Assembly: GCA_964420405.1 (NCBI GenBank)
Contig: CAYQTL010000019.1
Span: 1 to 62,749 of the forward strand
Direction of reading: 5' to 3'
From: CAYQTL01 sp964420405
Lineage (GTDB): Bacteria > Acidobacteriota > Thermoanaerobaculia > Thermoanaerobaculales > Sulfomarinibacteraceae
DNA length: 62,749 nt
A model generated the notes under the pieces. It worked only from the letters and a program-made list of their open reading frames with translations. It made no database searches and was not told the origin of the DNA. The translations under genes and the position numbers were made by a program. Below are positions 28,403 through 36,466 of this stretch, one piece after another (position 1 is the stretch's first letter; every line of letters starts with the position of its first letter).

Positions 28403-29218
28403 ATGTCGAAGAGCACGCTCAACGCCGTCGTCAGCCAGCGGATCGAGGTCGCGCCCGGGCTGATCGTCCTGCGGGTCGTTCCCGACGGGTGGGAGCTGCC
28501 CCCGTTCACGCCCGGCCAGTTCGCGGTCCTCGGTCTGCCGCCGGAGGCCCGCCGATGCCCGGTGTCCGGCGGCGAGGAGGCGCCGGCGAAGCCTGGTCGG
28601 CTGATCCGTCGCGCCTACTCCATCGCGTCGTCATCGCGCGCCAGCGAGTACCTCGAGTTCTACATCACCCTCGTCAGGTCGGGCTCGTTGACGCCTCGCC
28701 TGTTCGCGCTCGAGGCCGGCGACCGGCTGTGGCTCGGACCGAAGATCACCGGCACCTTCACGCTCGACCAGGCGCCGCCCGACGACCACGTCGTGATGGT
28801 CGCCACCGGCACCGGCCTCGCGCCGTACATGAGCATGCTGCGTACCCTGCTGCCCGACATCGGCGGGCGCCGGTTCGCGGTGCTGCTCGGCGCCCGTCAC
28901 TCGTGGGACCTGGGCTACCACTCGGAGCTGGAGGTGATGGCGCGGCTGTGCCCCGGCTTCGAGTACGTCGCGACCATCAGTCGGCCCGAGGAGGAGCTGG
29001 TTCCGTGGACCGGTCATGCAGGCTACGTGACCGACCTGTGGCGGCGGGGCGTCGTGGAGGCCCGGTGGGGCATGCGGCCGAACCCCGCTGACACGAGCAT
29101 CTTCCTGTGCGGCAGCCCGGACATGGTCGACGACATGTGCGAGCTGCTCGGGGACGAGGGGTTCCCTCTGCACGGCCGGAACGAGCCGGGGAAGGTGTTC
29201 GTCGAGAAGTACTGGTAG
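28403..29218 (+). CDS. fpr: Ferredoxin/flavodoxin-NADP reductase
   Basis: A 271-aa FAD enzyme passing electrons between NADPH and ferredoxin or flavodoxin. The FAD motif RRAYSIASS, the NADP-binding VMVATGTGLAPYMSMLR, the FLCGSPDMVDDM segment and the C-terminal VEKYW with its terminal tryptophan match bacterial Fpr subclass I. The 13-residue PPEARRCPVSGGEEA loop before the FAD motif carries one cysteine. It is monocistronic and closed by a perfect 22-bp hairpin two bases after the stop. Confidence 0.95.
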   Translation: MSKSTLNAVVSQRIEVAPGLIVLRVVPDGWELPPFTPGQFAVLGLPPEARRCPVSGGEEAPAKPGRLIRRAYSIASSSRASEYLEFYITLVRSGSLTPRLFALEAGDRLWLGPKITGTFTLDQAPPDDHVVMVATGTGLAPYMSMLRTLLPDIGGRRFAVLLGARHSWDLGYHSELEVMARLCPGFEYVATISRPEEELVPWTGHAGYVTDLWRRGVVEARWGMRPNPADTSIFLCGSPDMVDDMCELLGDEGFPLHGRNEPGKVFVEKYW

Positions 29219-29219
29219 T

Positions 29220-29274
29220 GGTTCCGGGAGGCCCGGAGAGCTCGCGCCACGCGCTCTCCGGGCCTCCCGGAACC
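29220..29274 (+). terminator. Perfect 22-bp stem-loop after fpr
   Basis: Positions 29220-29241 and 29253-29274 are exact inverted copies (22 bp) around an 11-base loop. The stem begins next to the fpr stop codon. There is no T-tract, so it may end transcription by stem strength alone or protect the 3' end. Confidence 0.75.
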
Positions 29275-29422
29275 GCGTTCAGACATCAGAGCAGGGTGCC
29301 GGCCGGCAGTTTCGGGGTGCGTCCGAAGCCGGGCCGGGGGCCGTCCGTCGTGAGATACTCCCGTCACGGCGGGAGCCTCGAGTGAAGCTGTCAATCGTCT
29401 GTCGAGGCGAGACGTCCGGTGT

Positions 29423-31930
29423 GTGGCCGGGAGCGGCGGCGAACGCTGGCTCCGGCTCTGGGCGGCGGCGATGGTGCTGACGACGGCGGCGCCGGCCGCA
29501 GGCGAGCGGACCGCGGAGCGGGCGGTCGGCGGCCGGCCGCTGGTGTCGGCGGTGCTGGCGGTGCTGGCGGTGGCGGTGGTGGGGCTCTGCGTGCTGGACG
29601 CGGCGAGGATCGCGACGCCGCTTCGATCCAACGTCCGCTTCCACGACGGGGTGCTGCACGTGTTCGCGGTCGCCAGGGGCGACCTGTTCGACCGGGCGGG
29701 CGTGCGGCCGGGCGACCGGGTCGAGACCGTCGACGGTGTCGCGCTGACCCAGGCTCTGTCCTTCGCCGACCTGTACCGGACGGTCCGCCCCGGCGACGAG
29801 GTCCGGCTGCGGGTCCGTCGCGACGGCGAGGTGCTCCAGCTGACGGCGGCGGCCTCCGCCAACCTCACGCCGGCACGGCTCGCGGTGGCGCTGCTGCCGG
29901 TGGCGGTGCTGCTGGTGCTGGGGATCGGGGTCGCGGCGGTGCGGCCGCGGCACCCGGCGTCGTTCTGGCTGCTGGCGTACTGCGCCTCCTCGGCGGTCAA
30001 CAACGTCAGCCAGCTGACGATGGTCGCCGGCAGCGGGCCGCTCGAGCGGATCATGACCGCGGCCTACACCCTGTTCAGCGTCCAGAGCCCCGCCATCCTG
30101 CTGACCCTGTTCCTGGTGTTCCCGTTCCGGGGAGCCGTGCAGCGGCGGATCTCGTGGTGGCTGCCGGCCGGGTTCGGGATCCAGACCGCGCTCGGCCTGG
30201 CCTACTGGCTGCCGACGGTAGCGCCGGCCACCGCGGAGCTGCTGTCGGAGCCGGCGGTGCACCGGGCGGTGTTCCACGCGTTCGGCGTGAACGTGATGGC
30301 GTGCTACGCCCTCGCGGCCGTCAGCCTGGCCAGCGCCGCCCGCTCGGCGCCGGCCGCCCGGACCAGGGCGCAGGCGAGGCTGCTGTTCTTCGGCCTGGCG
30401 CTGCTGACGGTTCTCCAGCTCGGCCTGCACGAGCTGCCGCTGCGGCTCACCGATCGCACCCTGCTGTCGGCCCAGGCGTACGCCCTGCTCGACCTCCTGC
30501 TGCCGGCCTTCGTGGCGGCGGCCGTGCTGCTGCACCGGCTGTTCGACATCGACCTGCTGGTCCGTCACGGCCTCGTCTACGGCTCGGCGTCGGTTCTGGT
30601 GGCGGGGGTGTTCGTCGCCGCCGTCGCCGCCTTCGGCTGGCTCGCCGAGGCGGTGTTCGGGCGGCCGGGAACCGTCGCCGCGGCGGCGTCGGCGGCCACC
30701 GCGGCGTTGCTGTTCCAGCCGCTGCACCGCCGCTCCCAGGAGTGGGTCGACCGGGTGCTGTACCGCCGCCGGTACAGCTTCCGCCGGATGCTGAGCGGCG
30801 TCGCCGAGCAGCTGTCGGCGGTCCTCGACCTCGACGCGGTGGCGATGCTGCTGCGCGGCCGGATCGACGAGGCCCTCGCGCCGGAGTGGGTCGAGGTGGC
30901 GGTGCTCCGCCGCCCCCCCGGCGCGCTCGACGCCGTCGGTGGCGACGGTTCGCACAGACGCCTGTGCTCCGGCGAGGAGGCGGAGGCGGTGGTGGCCGCG
31001 CTCGGCCGCTCGCGGGAGCCGTTCCGACCCGGTCCGATGGCGCCGGGGCCGCTCGTCGGCGCGGAGCTGGTAGTGCCGCTGGCCCGCGGTGACGAGGTGC
31101 TCGGCATGGTCGCCGTCGGCCGCCGCCGGTCCGACCGGCCGTACCTGCGGGAGGACGTCGAGTTCCTGGCGACCCTCGGCCGGTTGGCGGCGGCGGTGCT
31201 CGACAACGCGCGACTGCTGGAGGAGCGGGCGGCGCGGGAGCGGCTCGCCATGGTCGGCTCGGCCACCAGCGCCATCGCCCACGAGCTGAAGAACCCCCTC
31301 GCCGCGATCAAGAGCACGGCCGCCATCCTGCGGCGGCGGCTCGACGGCGACCCCCGAGGTCAGGAGCTGACCCGCGTCGTGGAGGAGGAGATCGACCGGC
31401 TCCAGAAGTCGGTGCTCGAGGTGCTGACCTTCGTCCGCCCGCGCACCGCCAGCCGTACGCCGGTCGCGGTCGACGAGCTCGTCGGCCAGCTGGCCTCCGT
31501 GGTGGGCGACGACCTGGCCCGGGCGGGGGTGGCGGTCCGGCTCGAGGTGGACGACGACCTGCCGCCGGTGTGGACCGACCCCGAGCGGCTGCGGCAGGCG
31601 GTCCTCAACCTCCTGCTCAACGCCCGCGACGCCATGCAGCGGGGCGGCGAGGTCCGGGTCCGCCTGGCGCGATGGCGCGACGGCGTCGAGGTCGAGGTCG
31701 CCGACGAGGGCCCGGGGATGACGGCCGAGGCGCTCGAGCGCGGGTTCGAGCCGTTCTTCACCACCAAGCGGCTCGGGACGGGGCTCGGCCTGGCCAACGT
31801 CCGGCGGTTCGCCGACGAGCACGGCGGCGAGGCGGCGGCGCGCAACCTGTCGCCGCGGGGAGCGGCGGTGACGCTGCGGCTGCCGGTGGGCTCCCCGCCG
31901 GCCGGAGGAGGTGGCGATGGGACGGAGTGA
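29423..31930 (+). CDS. Membrane histidine kinase with PDZ and GAF domains
   Basis: An 835-aa sensor kinase. One membrane helix (about 37-60) is followed by an extracytoplasmic PDZ-like domain (about 68-140, FDRAGVRPGDRVETVDG). Next come seven or so membrane helices (about 148-440), a GAF-like domain (about 455-605), HisKA with phospho-His H620 in AIAHELKNPLAAIKS, and an ATPase domain (NLLLNARDAM, DEGPGM, EPFFTTKRLGTGLGL). It presumably senses peptide termini or envelope state through PDZ and signals to the NtrC-type regulator whose gene overlaps it by 14 bases. The GTG at 29423 is provisional; ATG at 29471 is an alternative. Confidence 0.9.
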   Translation: MAGSGGERWLRLWAAAMVLTTAAPAAGERTAERAVGGRPLVSAVLAVLAVAVVGLCVLDAARIATPLRSNVRFHDGVLHVFAVARGDLFDRAGVRPGDRVETVDGVALTQALSFADLYRTVRPGDEVRLRVRRDGEVLQLTAAASANLTPARLAVALLPVAVLLVLGIGVAAVRPRHPASFWLLAYCASSAVNNVSQLTMVAGSGPLERIMTAAYTLFSVQSPAILLTLFLVFPFRGAVQRRISWWLPAGFGIQTALGLAYWLPTVAPATAELLSEPAVHRAVFHAFGVNVMACYALAAVSLASAARSAPAARTRAQARLLFFGLALLTVLQLGLHELPLRLTDRTLLSAQAYALLDLLLPAFVAAAVLLHRLFDIDLLVRHGLVYGSASVLVAGVFVAAVAAFGWLAEAVFGRPGTVAAAASAATAALLFQPLHRRSQEWVDRVLYRRRYSFRRMLSGVAEQLSAVLDLDAVAMLLRGRIDEALAPEWVEVAVLRRPPGALDAVGGDGSHRRLCSGEEAEAVVAALGRSREPFRPGPMAPGPLVGAELVVPLARGDEVLGMVAVGRRRSDRPYLREDVEFLATLGRLAAAVLDNARLLEERAARERLAMVGSATSAIAHELKNPLAAIKSTAAILRRRLDGDPRGQELTRVVEEEIDRLQKSVLEVLTFVRPRTASRTPVAVDELVGQLASVVGDDLARAGVAVRLEVDDDLPPVWTDPERLRQAVLNLLLNARDAMQRGGEVRVRLARWRDGVEVEVADEGPGMTAEALERGFEPFFTTKRLGTGLGLANVRRFADEHGGEAAARNLSPRGAAVTLRLPVGSPPAGGGGDGTE

Positions 31931-33365
31931 ACGCGGCGACCGGGGGGCGAGGCTGCTTGTGGTTGACGACGACCGCTCCTTCCTGGTGTCGCTCGAGGCC
32001 CTGCTGGAGGACGACGGGGGCTACCGGGTGGAGACCGCCGGCTCGGGAGCGGCGGCGCTCGACGTGGTGCGCGCGCCGGGCCGGGTCGACCTGGTCGTCA
32101 GCGACCTGTCGATGCCGGGAATGGACGGGCTCGAGCTGCTGCGCGCGGTTCGCGACGAGTCTCCCGAGATCCCGTTCATCGTCATGACCGCGCACGGCTC
32201 GGTCGCCACCGCCGTCGAGGCGATGCGGCTCGGGGCGTTCCAGTACCTGACCAAGCCGGTCGATCCCGACGAGCTGCTGGTGCAGGTGGAGCGGGCACTG
32301 CAAGTGGCGGCGGTTCGGGCCGACCGCGACCGGCTCGCGGCCCGGCTCGGCGACCCGGAGACGCACGACGTCTTGGTCGGGACCAGCCCGGCGATGCGCG
32401 AGCTCGACCGCACGATCGACGGCGTCGCGGCGGTGGACTCGACGGTGCTGCTGCGGGGTGAGACCGGCACCGGCAAGGAGCTGGTGGCGCGCCTGATCCA
32501 CCGCCGCGGACCGCGTGCGTCGCGACCGTTCGTGGTCGTCAACTGCACGGCGATCCCCCGCGACCTGCTGGAGAGCGAGCTCTTCGGCCATCAGAAGGGC
32601 GCCTTCACCGGCGCCGTCGGCTCGCGGCGGGGCCGGATCGAGGAGGCCGAGGGCGGTACCCTGCTGCTCGACGAGGTCGGCGACATGCCGCCCGAGCTGC
32701 AGCCGAAGCTGCTGCGGTTCCTGCAGGAGCGCACCGTGCGGCGGGTCGGCGGCGACCGCGAGCGGCGGGTCGACCTGCGGGTGATGGCGGCCACCCACCG
32801 CGACCTCGAGCAGGCGATCGCCGACGGCGGCTTCCGCGAGGACCTGTTCTACCGCCTCGACACGATCCCGATCCGGCTGCCGCCGCTGCGCGAGCGTCTG
32901 GACGACCTGCCCCGGCTGTGCGACCACCTGGTGACCAAGGTCGCCGCGCGGCTCGGGCGGCCGCCGGTGCCGGTCGGTGAGGCGGTGCTCGAAACCCTCG
33001 CCGGGCACCCGTTCCCAGGCAACGTCCGCGAGCTCGAAAACCTCCTCGAGCGGGCGCTGGTGCTGGGTTCGGTGGCCGGCCCGCCCGCCCACTGTCTCGA
33101 GCCGCGGCATCTCGGGCTCGACGCCGTCCGGGGCAGGGAGGCGGTGCCGAGGGTGCCTCTCGAGGGAGGTTTCGAGCATCTTCGGCGGATGCACGCCGAC
33201 GCCGAGGAGGCCCTGATCCGGCGCGCGATGGCGGCGTGGCCGGGGGTCTCCAACCGGGAGGTCGCCGAGCGGCTCGGCACCAACCGGCGGGTGCTCGAGC
33301 TGCGCATGAAGGAGTACGGGATCGACAAGGGGGCACCTTCGGCGCACGCCCCGTCGGAGCGGTGA
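31917..33365 (+). CDS. NtrC-family sigma-54 response regulator
   Basis: A 482-aa regulator. The receiver (about 8-125) has VVDDDRSF, phospho-Asp D63 in VVSDLSMPGMDG and the Lys in LTKPVDPDELL. The AAA+ domain (about 140-370) has Walker A GETGTGKE, the sigma-54 contact loop GAFTGA, GTLLLDEVGDMP and R-finger region FREDLFYRLD. The C-terminal Fis-type helix-turn-helix is around SNREVAERLGTNRRVLELRM. It activates sigma-54 promoters when phosphorylated by the kinase encoded just upstream. ATG at 31917 is chosen because GGAGGAGG ends five bases before it. Two overlapping hairpins follow the stop. Confidence 0.96.
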   Translation: MGRSERGDRGARLLVVDDDRSFLVSLEALLEDDGGYRVETAGSGAAALDVVRAPGRVDLVVSDLSMPGMDGLELLRAVRDESPEIPFIVMTAHGSVATAVEAMRLGAFQYLTKPVDPDELLVQVERALQVAAVRADRDRLAARLGDPETHDVLVGTSPAMRELDRTIDGVAAVDSTVLLRGETGTGKELVARLIHRRGPRASRPFVVVNCTAIPRDLLESELFGHQKGAFTGAVGSRRGRIEEAEGGTLLLDEVGDMPPELQPKLLRFLQERTVRRVGGDRERRVDLRVMAATHRDLEQAIADGGFREDLFYRLDTIPIRLPPLRERLDDLPRLCDHLVTKVAARLGRPPVPVGEAVLETLAGHPFPGNVRELENLLERALVLGSVAGPPAHCLEPRHLGLDAVRGREAVPRVPLEGGFEHLRRMHADAEEALIRRAMAAWPGVSNREVAERLGTNRRVLELRMKEYGIDKGAPSAHAPSER

Positions 33366-33372
33366 CGCCGTT

Positions 33373-33426
33373 CCGGCGTGCCCGCCGCCGGGCACGCCGG
33401 GGTGCATCGCGGCACCCCGGGGTGCC
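33373..33426 (+). terminator. Overlapping alternative hairpins after the NtrC-type gene
   Basis: Positions 33373-33384 pair perfectly with 33389-33400 (12 bp, 4-base loop). Positions 33397-33405 pair with 33412-33420 (9 bp), and GGCACCCC-GGGGTGCC (33411-33426) is a perfect palindrome. Neighbouring stems share bases, so they exclude each other. The arrangement could simply end transcription or could act as an attenuator ahead of the pseudo-receiver gene. Confidence 0.6.
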
Positions 33427-33491
33427 CGCAGGCGCCGCCGTCGTTCGCGTCCGCGGCGTCGCGCGGTGGCACGCGGCATGCTGTACCCGGC

Positions 33492-33869
33492 ATGATGGGG
33501 TGTCGTCGGGTGCTGCTGGTGGCGGGCGCGCAACCGGGCCTCGGGCGCAGTCTCCAGATCCTGCTGGAGGACGCCGGACCGTACGAGGTCGAGCTCGTCG
33601 ACTCGGCGGCCGAGGCGGCGGCGGCGCTGGACCGGGGGCCGGCCGTGGACCTGCTGCTGGGTGCGCTGTCGTGGGACCCCGACGCCTCCGCGACGCTGCT
33701 CGCGGCGGTTCGGCTGCGGTCGCCGTCGCTGCCGGTGCTGCTGCTCTCCGCCAGCCACGCGGTGGCGCGGACCCTCGCGCCGGCGGACCGGGCGGACGTC
33801 CGGCTGGTCCACACCCCGGTCGATCCGGACGAGCTGCTCCGGCGCATCCAGGAAGCTCTCGAGGCGTGA
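33492..33869 (+). CDS. Pseudo-receiver domain protein
   Basis: A 125-aa protein with the size and strand order of a CheY-like receiver (VLLVAGAQPGLG, VDLLLGALSW, PVLLLSASHAV, LVHTPVDPDELLRRIQEALE). The acidic pair is replaced by AGAQ, the phospho-Asp position reads GALSW and the conserved Lys is Thr, so it should not be phosphorylated. Its last strand-helix (PVDPDELL) is identical to that of the receiver in the NtrC-type protein just upstream, suggesting duplication and decay of the active site. Two adjacent ATG codons (33492, 33495) can serve. It probably works as a protein-protein adaptor. Expression is likely since the frame is intact. Confidence 0.72.
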   Translation: MMGCRRVLLVAGAQPGLGRSLQILLEDAGPYEVELVDSAAEAAAALDRGPAVDLLLGALSWDPDASATLLAAVRLRSPSLPVLLLSASHAVARTLAPADRADVRLVHTPVDPDELLRRIQEALEA

Positions 33870-33874
33870 CGCGC

Positions 33875-33880
33875 TACCCT
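33875..33880 (+). promoter_or_regulatory. Possible -10 box TACCCT before the ATP-grasp gene
   Basis: TACCCT ends ten bases before the GTG at 33891 and four before the alternative GTG at 33885. The spacing resembles the other short-leader promoters. Confidence 0.4.
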
Positions 33881-33890
33881 CGAGGTGACC

Positions 33891-35087
33891 GTGAGCCGCG
33901 AGCACTTCCTCAACGCCGACTTCGACCTGAGCCTGCGGCCCGACTGGCGCCCAGCGGCGTCGGGGGCCGCCGTTCGGCGGATCCGCGACCTGGCGTTCTT
34001 CGGCGTCGCCGCCGCCGCCCCGGGCGAGTCGGTGCTGCTGTACGAACCCCTTCCGGGACCGACGGCCGAGGTGCTCGCGGAAGCCGGCGTCGAGCCGCCG
34101 GCGGTGACCCTGTACCCGCAGCGTCGGCCGGGATCGGTGTTGGCGCCGTTCGGCTGGAATCGCGAGGCGATCGGGCTCGACCGCAGGTCGGGGCGTTCTG
34201 CCGGCCCGCCGGCGCTCGAGGTCGTGCAGCGGGTCAACGACCGGAGGTTCGCGGACCGGCTGGCGCTGGAGACCCTCGGCGAGGAGGGGCACGTCCTCGG
34301 CGCGACCTCCGACGCATCGGAGGTGGCGGCCATGGTGGGCGCCGACCGGGGGCATGACGGCGGTTGGGTGGTCAAGGCCCGCCACGCCAACGCCGGCCTC
34401 GGCAACCGTCGCCTGCGGTCGCCCGCGCTCGGCGTCCGCGACCTCGACGCGGTGGCGCGGCTGGTGGAGTCCGACGGGGTGGTGACGGTCGAGCGCTGGC
34501 GGCCCCGGCTGCTCGACCTGTCGGCCACGTTCGAGGTCGACGGGGCGGGCCGGCCGCGCGACGTCGAGGTGCACGAGGTCGTGAACACCGCCGACGGAGC
34601 GTTCCTCGGGGCGGTCTTCGCGCCGGAAGGCGACCCGGTGGCGCCGTGGCGGGAGCCGCTTGTGGAGGTGGTCGAGGTGGCGGCGGCGGCGCTGGCGGAT
34701 GCCGGCTACCTGGGGGCCGTGTGCCTGGACGCGTTCGTCTGGAGGTCGCCGACGGGTCCCCGCCTGCGGCGGCTGGTGGAGCTGAACGCCCGCCGCAGCA
34801 TGTCGGCCGGGAGCCTCCGGTTGTGGCGCCTGCTCGGTGAGGACGCGACGGTCTACGGGAGGCTGTTCTCCCTGCGCCGGCTCACGCTGCCGGCCGACGC
34901 CGCCGGCCTGATGGCGGCGCTTGGGCAGCACGCCTTCGACCGGCGTGCCCGCCGCGGCGCCCTTCCCGTCACGCCGCCGTCCATCGCGGGTCGCCGCCCG
35001 CAGCGTGTCGGGGTCGTGTTCGTCGGGAGGGACCGGGGCGACGTGCTGCGCCAGGAGAGCCGCTTTCGGGAGAGGTTCGAGAGATGA
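33891..35087 (+). CDS. ATP-grasp domain protein of unknown substrate
   Basis: A 398-aa protein. An N-terminal roughly 110-residue domain (REHFLNADFDLSLRPDW at the start) is followed by an ATP-grasp fold: WVVKARHANAGLGNRRL around K162 supplies the ATP-binding lysine and Gly-rich loop, and RLVELNARRSMSAG near residue 300 supplies the metal-binding Glu and Asn. Such enzymes join a carboxylate to an amine or thiol using ATP. The substrate is unknown to me. GTG at 33891 is preferred to 33885 because GAGG lies five bases before it. The gene overlaps miaA by four bases (ATGA). Confidence 0.8.
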   Translation: MSREHFLNADFDLSLRPDWRPAASGAAVRRIRDLAFFGVAAAAPGESVLLYEPLPGPTAEVLAEAGVEPPAVTLYPQRRPGSVLAPFGWNREAIGLDRRSGRSAGPPALEVVQRVNDRRFADRLALETLGEEGHVLGATSDASEVAAMVGADRGHDGGWVVKARHANAGLGNRRLRSPALGVRDLDAVARLVESDGVVTVERWRPRLLDLSATFEVDGAGRPRDVEVHEVVNTADGAFLGAVFAPEGDPVAPWREPLVEVVEVAAAALADAGYLGAVCLDAFVWRSPTGPRLRRLVELNARRSMSAGSLRLWRLLGEDATVYGRLFSLRRLTLPADAAGLMAALGQHAFDRRARRGALPVTPPSIAGRRPQRVGVVFVGRDRGDVLRQESRFRERFER

Positions 35088-36004
35088 CGCTCCGGCTCGG
35101 CGTGATCGCGGGTCCGACGGCGTCGGGCAAGACCGGCATGGCGGTCGAGGTCGCCCACCGGCTCGGCTCCGAGATCGTGTCGGCCGACGCTCGCCAGGTG
35201 TACGCGGGGCTGGACCTCGGGACCGGCAAGGACCTCGACGAGTACTCCCGGGTCACGCCGCCGGTGCCGTACCACCTGGTCGACGTGGCGGCGCCTGACG
35301 AGGTCTACACGCTGTATCGCTACCTCCAGGACTGCGCCGACGTGATGCGGCACGCGGCGCGGCGCTCGCCTTTCGCGGACGGGAGCACGCCGCTGCTGCT
35401 GGTGGGAGGGACCGGCCTGTACGTGGAGGCGGTGGTGCGGGGCTTCCGGGTGGACGGGGCCCCGCCCGACCCCGAGCTGCGGCGGCGGCTGGAGGGCCGG
35501 CCGCTGGCCGAGCTGGTGGCGCGCCTCGCGCGGGTCGCTCCGGAGCTCGCGGCGCGGACCGACCTCAGACGGCCGCGGCGCGTGGTGCGGGCGCTTGAGA
35601 TCGTCGAGGGCCGGCGGCGCGGCGTCGCCGGCCGCCCGCCGGCGCTGCCGCCGTTCGAGGCACGGGTGACGGTGGTGGCCGCCGAGCGCGCGTGGCTGCG
35701 GCGACGGATCGCCGCGCGCCTGCGGGAGCGGCTCGAGGCCGGCATGGTCGACGAGGTCCGCCAGCTGCTGGCCCGGGGGCTGCCGCCCGAGCGCCTCGAG
35801 TCGCTCGGGCTCGAGTACCGGGAGATCGGGCGGTACCTCGCGGGAGCGGCCTCGCACGCCGAGATGGTGGCCCGGCTGGAGGTGCAGATCGGCCGGCTCG
35901 CGAAGCGGCAGCAGACGTGGTTCCGCGGCATGGAGCGCCGGGGGGTTCCGGTGACGTGGGTGCGGCCCGGCGACGCGGAGGCGGTGCTGGGCGCGATCGG
36001 GTGA
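35084..36004 (+). CDS. miaA: tRNA dimethylallyltransferase (MiaA)
   Basis: A 306-aa enzyme that puts a dimethylallyl group on A37 of tRNAs reading UNN codons. The Walker A loop GPTASGKT (10-17), the tRNA/DMAPP segment SADARQVYAGLDLGTGK, LLVGGTGLYVEA and KRQQTWFRGM are canonical. The usual DSxQVY motif begins SAD here, a common variant. It is coupled by ATGA to the ATP-grasp gene, an unusual partner; hfq, the classical neighbour, is absent. Confidence 0.95.
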   Translation: MTLRLGVIAGPTASGKTGMAVEVAHRLGSEIVSADARQVYAGLDLGTGKDLDEYSRVTPPVPYHLVDVAAPDEVYTLYRYLQDCADVMRHAARRSPFADGSTPLLLVGGTGLYVEAVVRGFRVDGAPPDPELRRRLEGRPLAELVARLARVAPELAARTDLRRPRRVVRALEIVEGRRRGVAGRPPALPPFEARVTVVAAERAWLRRRIAARLRERLEAGMVDEVRQLLARGLPPERLESLGLEYREIGRYLAGAASHAEMVARLEVQIGRLAKRQQTWFRGMERRGVPVTWVRPGDAEAVLGAIG

Positions 36005-36009
36005 GGTCG

Positions 36010-36360
36010 CCGGCGGTCGGACCCGGCGCCGTGCCGGGGTCCGCTCCGATCCCTGTTCAGACGGTCGCGGTCGCGGTCAGCGGCAGCGTCTGGGCCAGCG
36101 TCAGATGACAGCGTCAGCGTCAGCGTCAGCTGGCACGCCCCGCAGCGCGAGCTTCCAGCTGGCACGCCCCGTAGCGCCAGCTTCCAGCTGGCATGCTTCG
36201 CAGGCCGGGGCACAGGGGCGAGCCGCCCCGCGCCCATCTCGAGAGAGGGCCTCCGCCCGCGTCCGCGTCCGCGTCCGCGTCCGTGCCCGAACGGGAACGG
36301 CCCCGGCCCGTGATACCGGTCGGTCGAGATGTCCCGCTCGCTCAGGATGACGGCGGGTGG
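36010..36360. repeat. Mosaic repeat island
   Basis: The 462-bp spacer holds a CAGCGTCAGCG module (about 36068-36130), two stem-loops of the GCCAGC-TTCCA-GCTGGC type (perfect at 36176-36192, imperfect just before), a GGGGCGAGCCGCCCCG palindrome (about 36213-36230), a GCGTCC run (about 36258-36285) and the fragment CTCGCTCAGGATGACGG (about 36335-36353). No gene is seen before the start at 36467. Confidence 0.78.
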
Positions 36361-36427
36361 CGACCGCCTCGGCAGCGGCGGCGTGGTCGTGGCGGGCCTC
36401 CGCGAGGTGGCGGCCCTGCGCCGCCGG

Positions 36428-36436
36428 TACTATGCT
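36428..36436 (+). promoter_or_regulatory. -10 region TACTATGCT
   Basis: Two overlapping candidate boxes, TACTAT and TATGCT, lie about 30 bases before the ATG at 36467. Confidence 0.45.
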
Positions 36437-36466
36437 GTTCTCGACACGGGGAAAGGAGGGCGGGTC

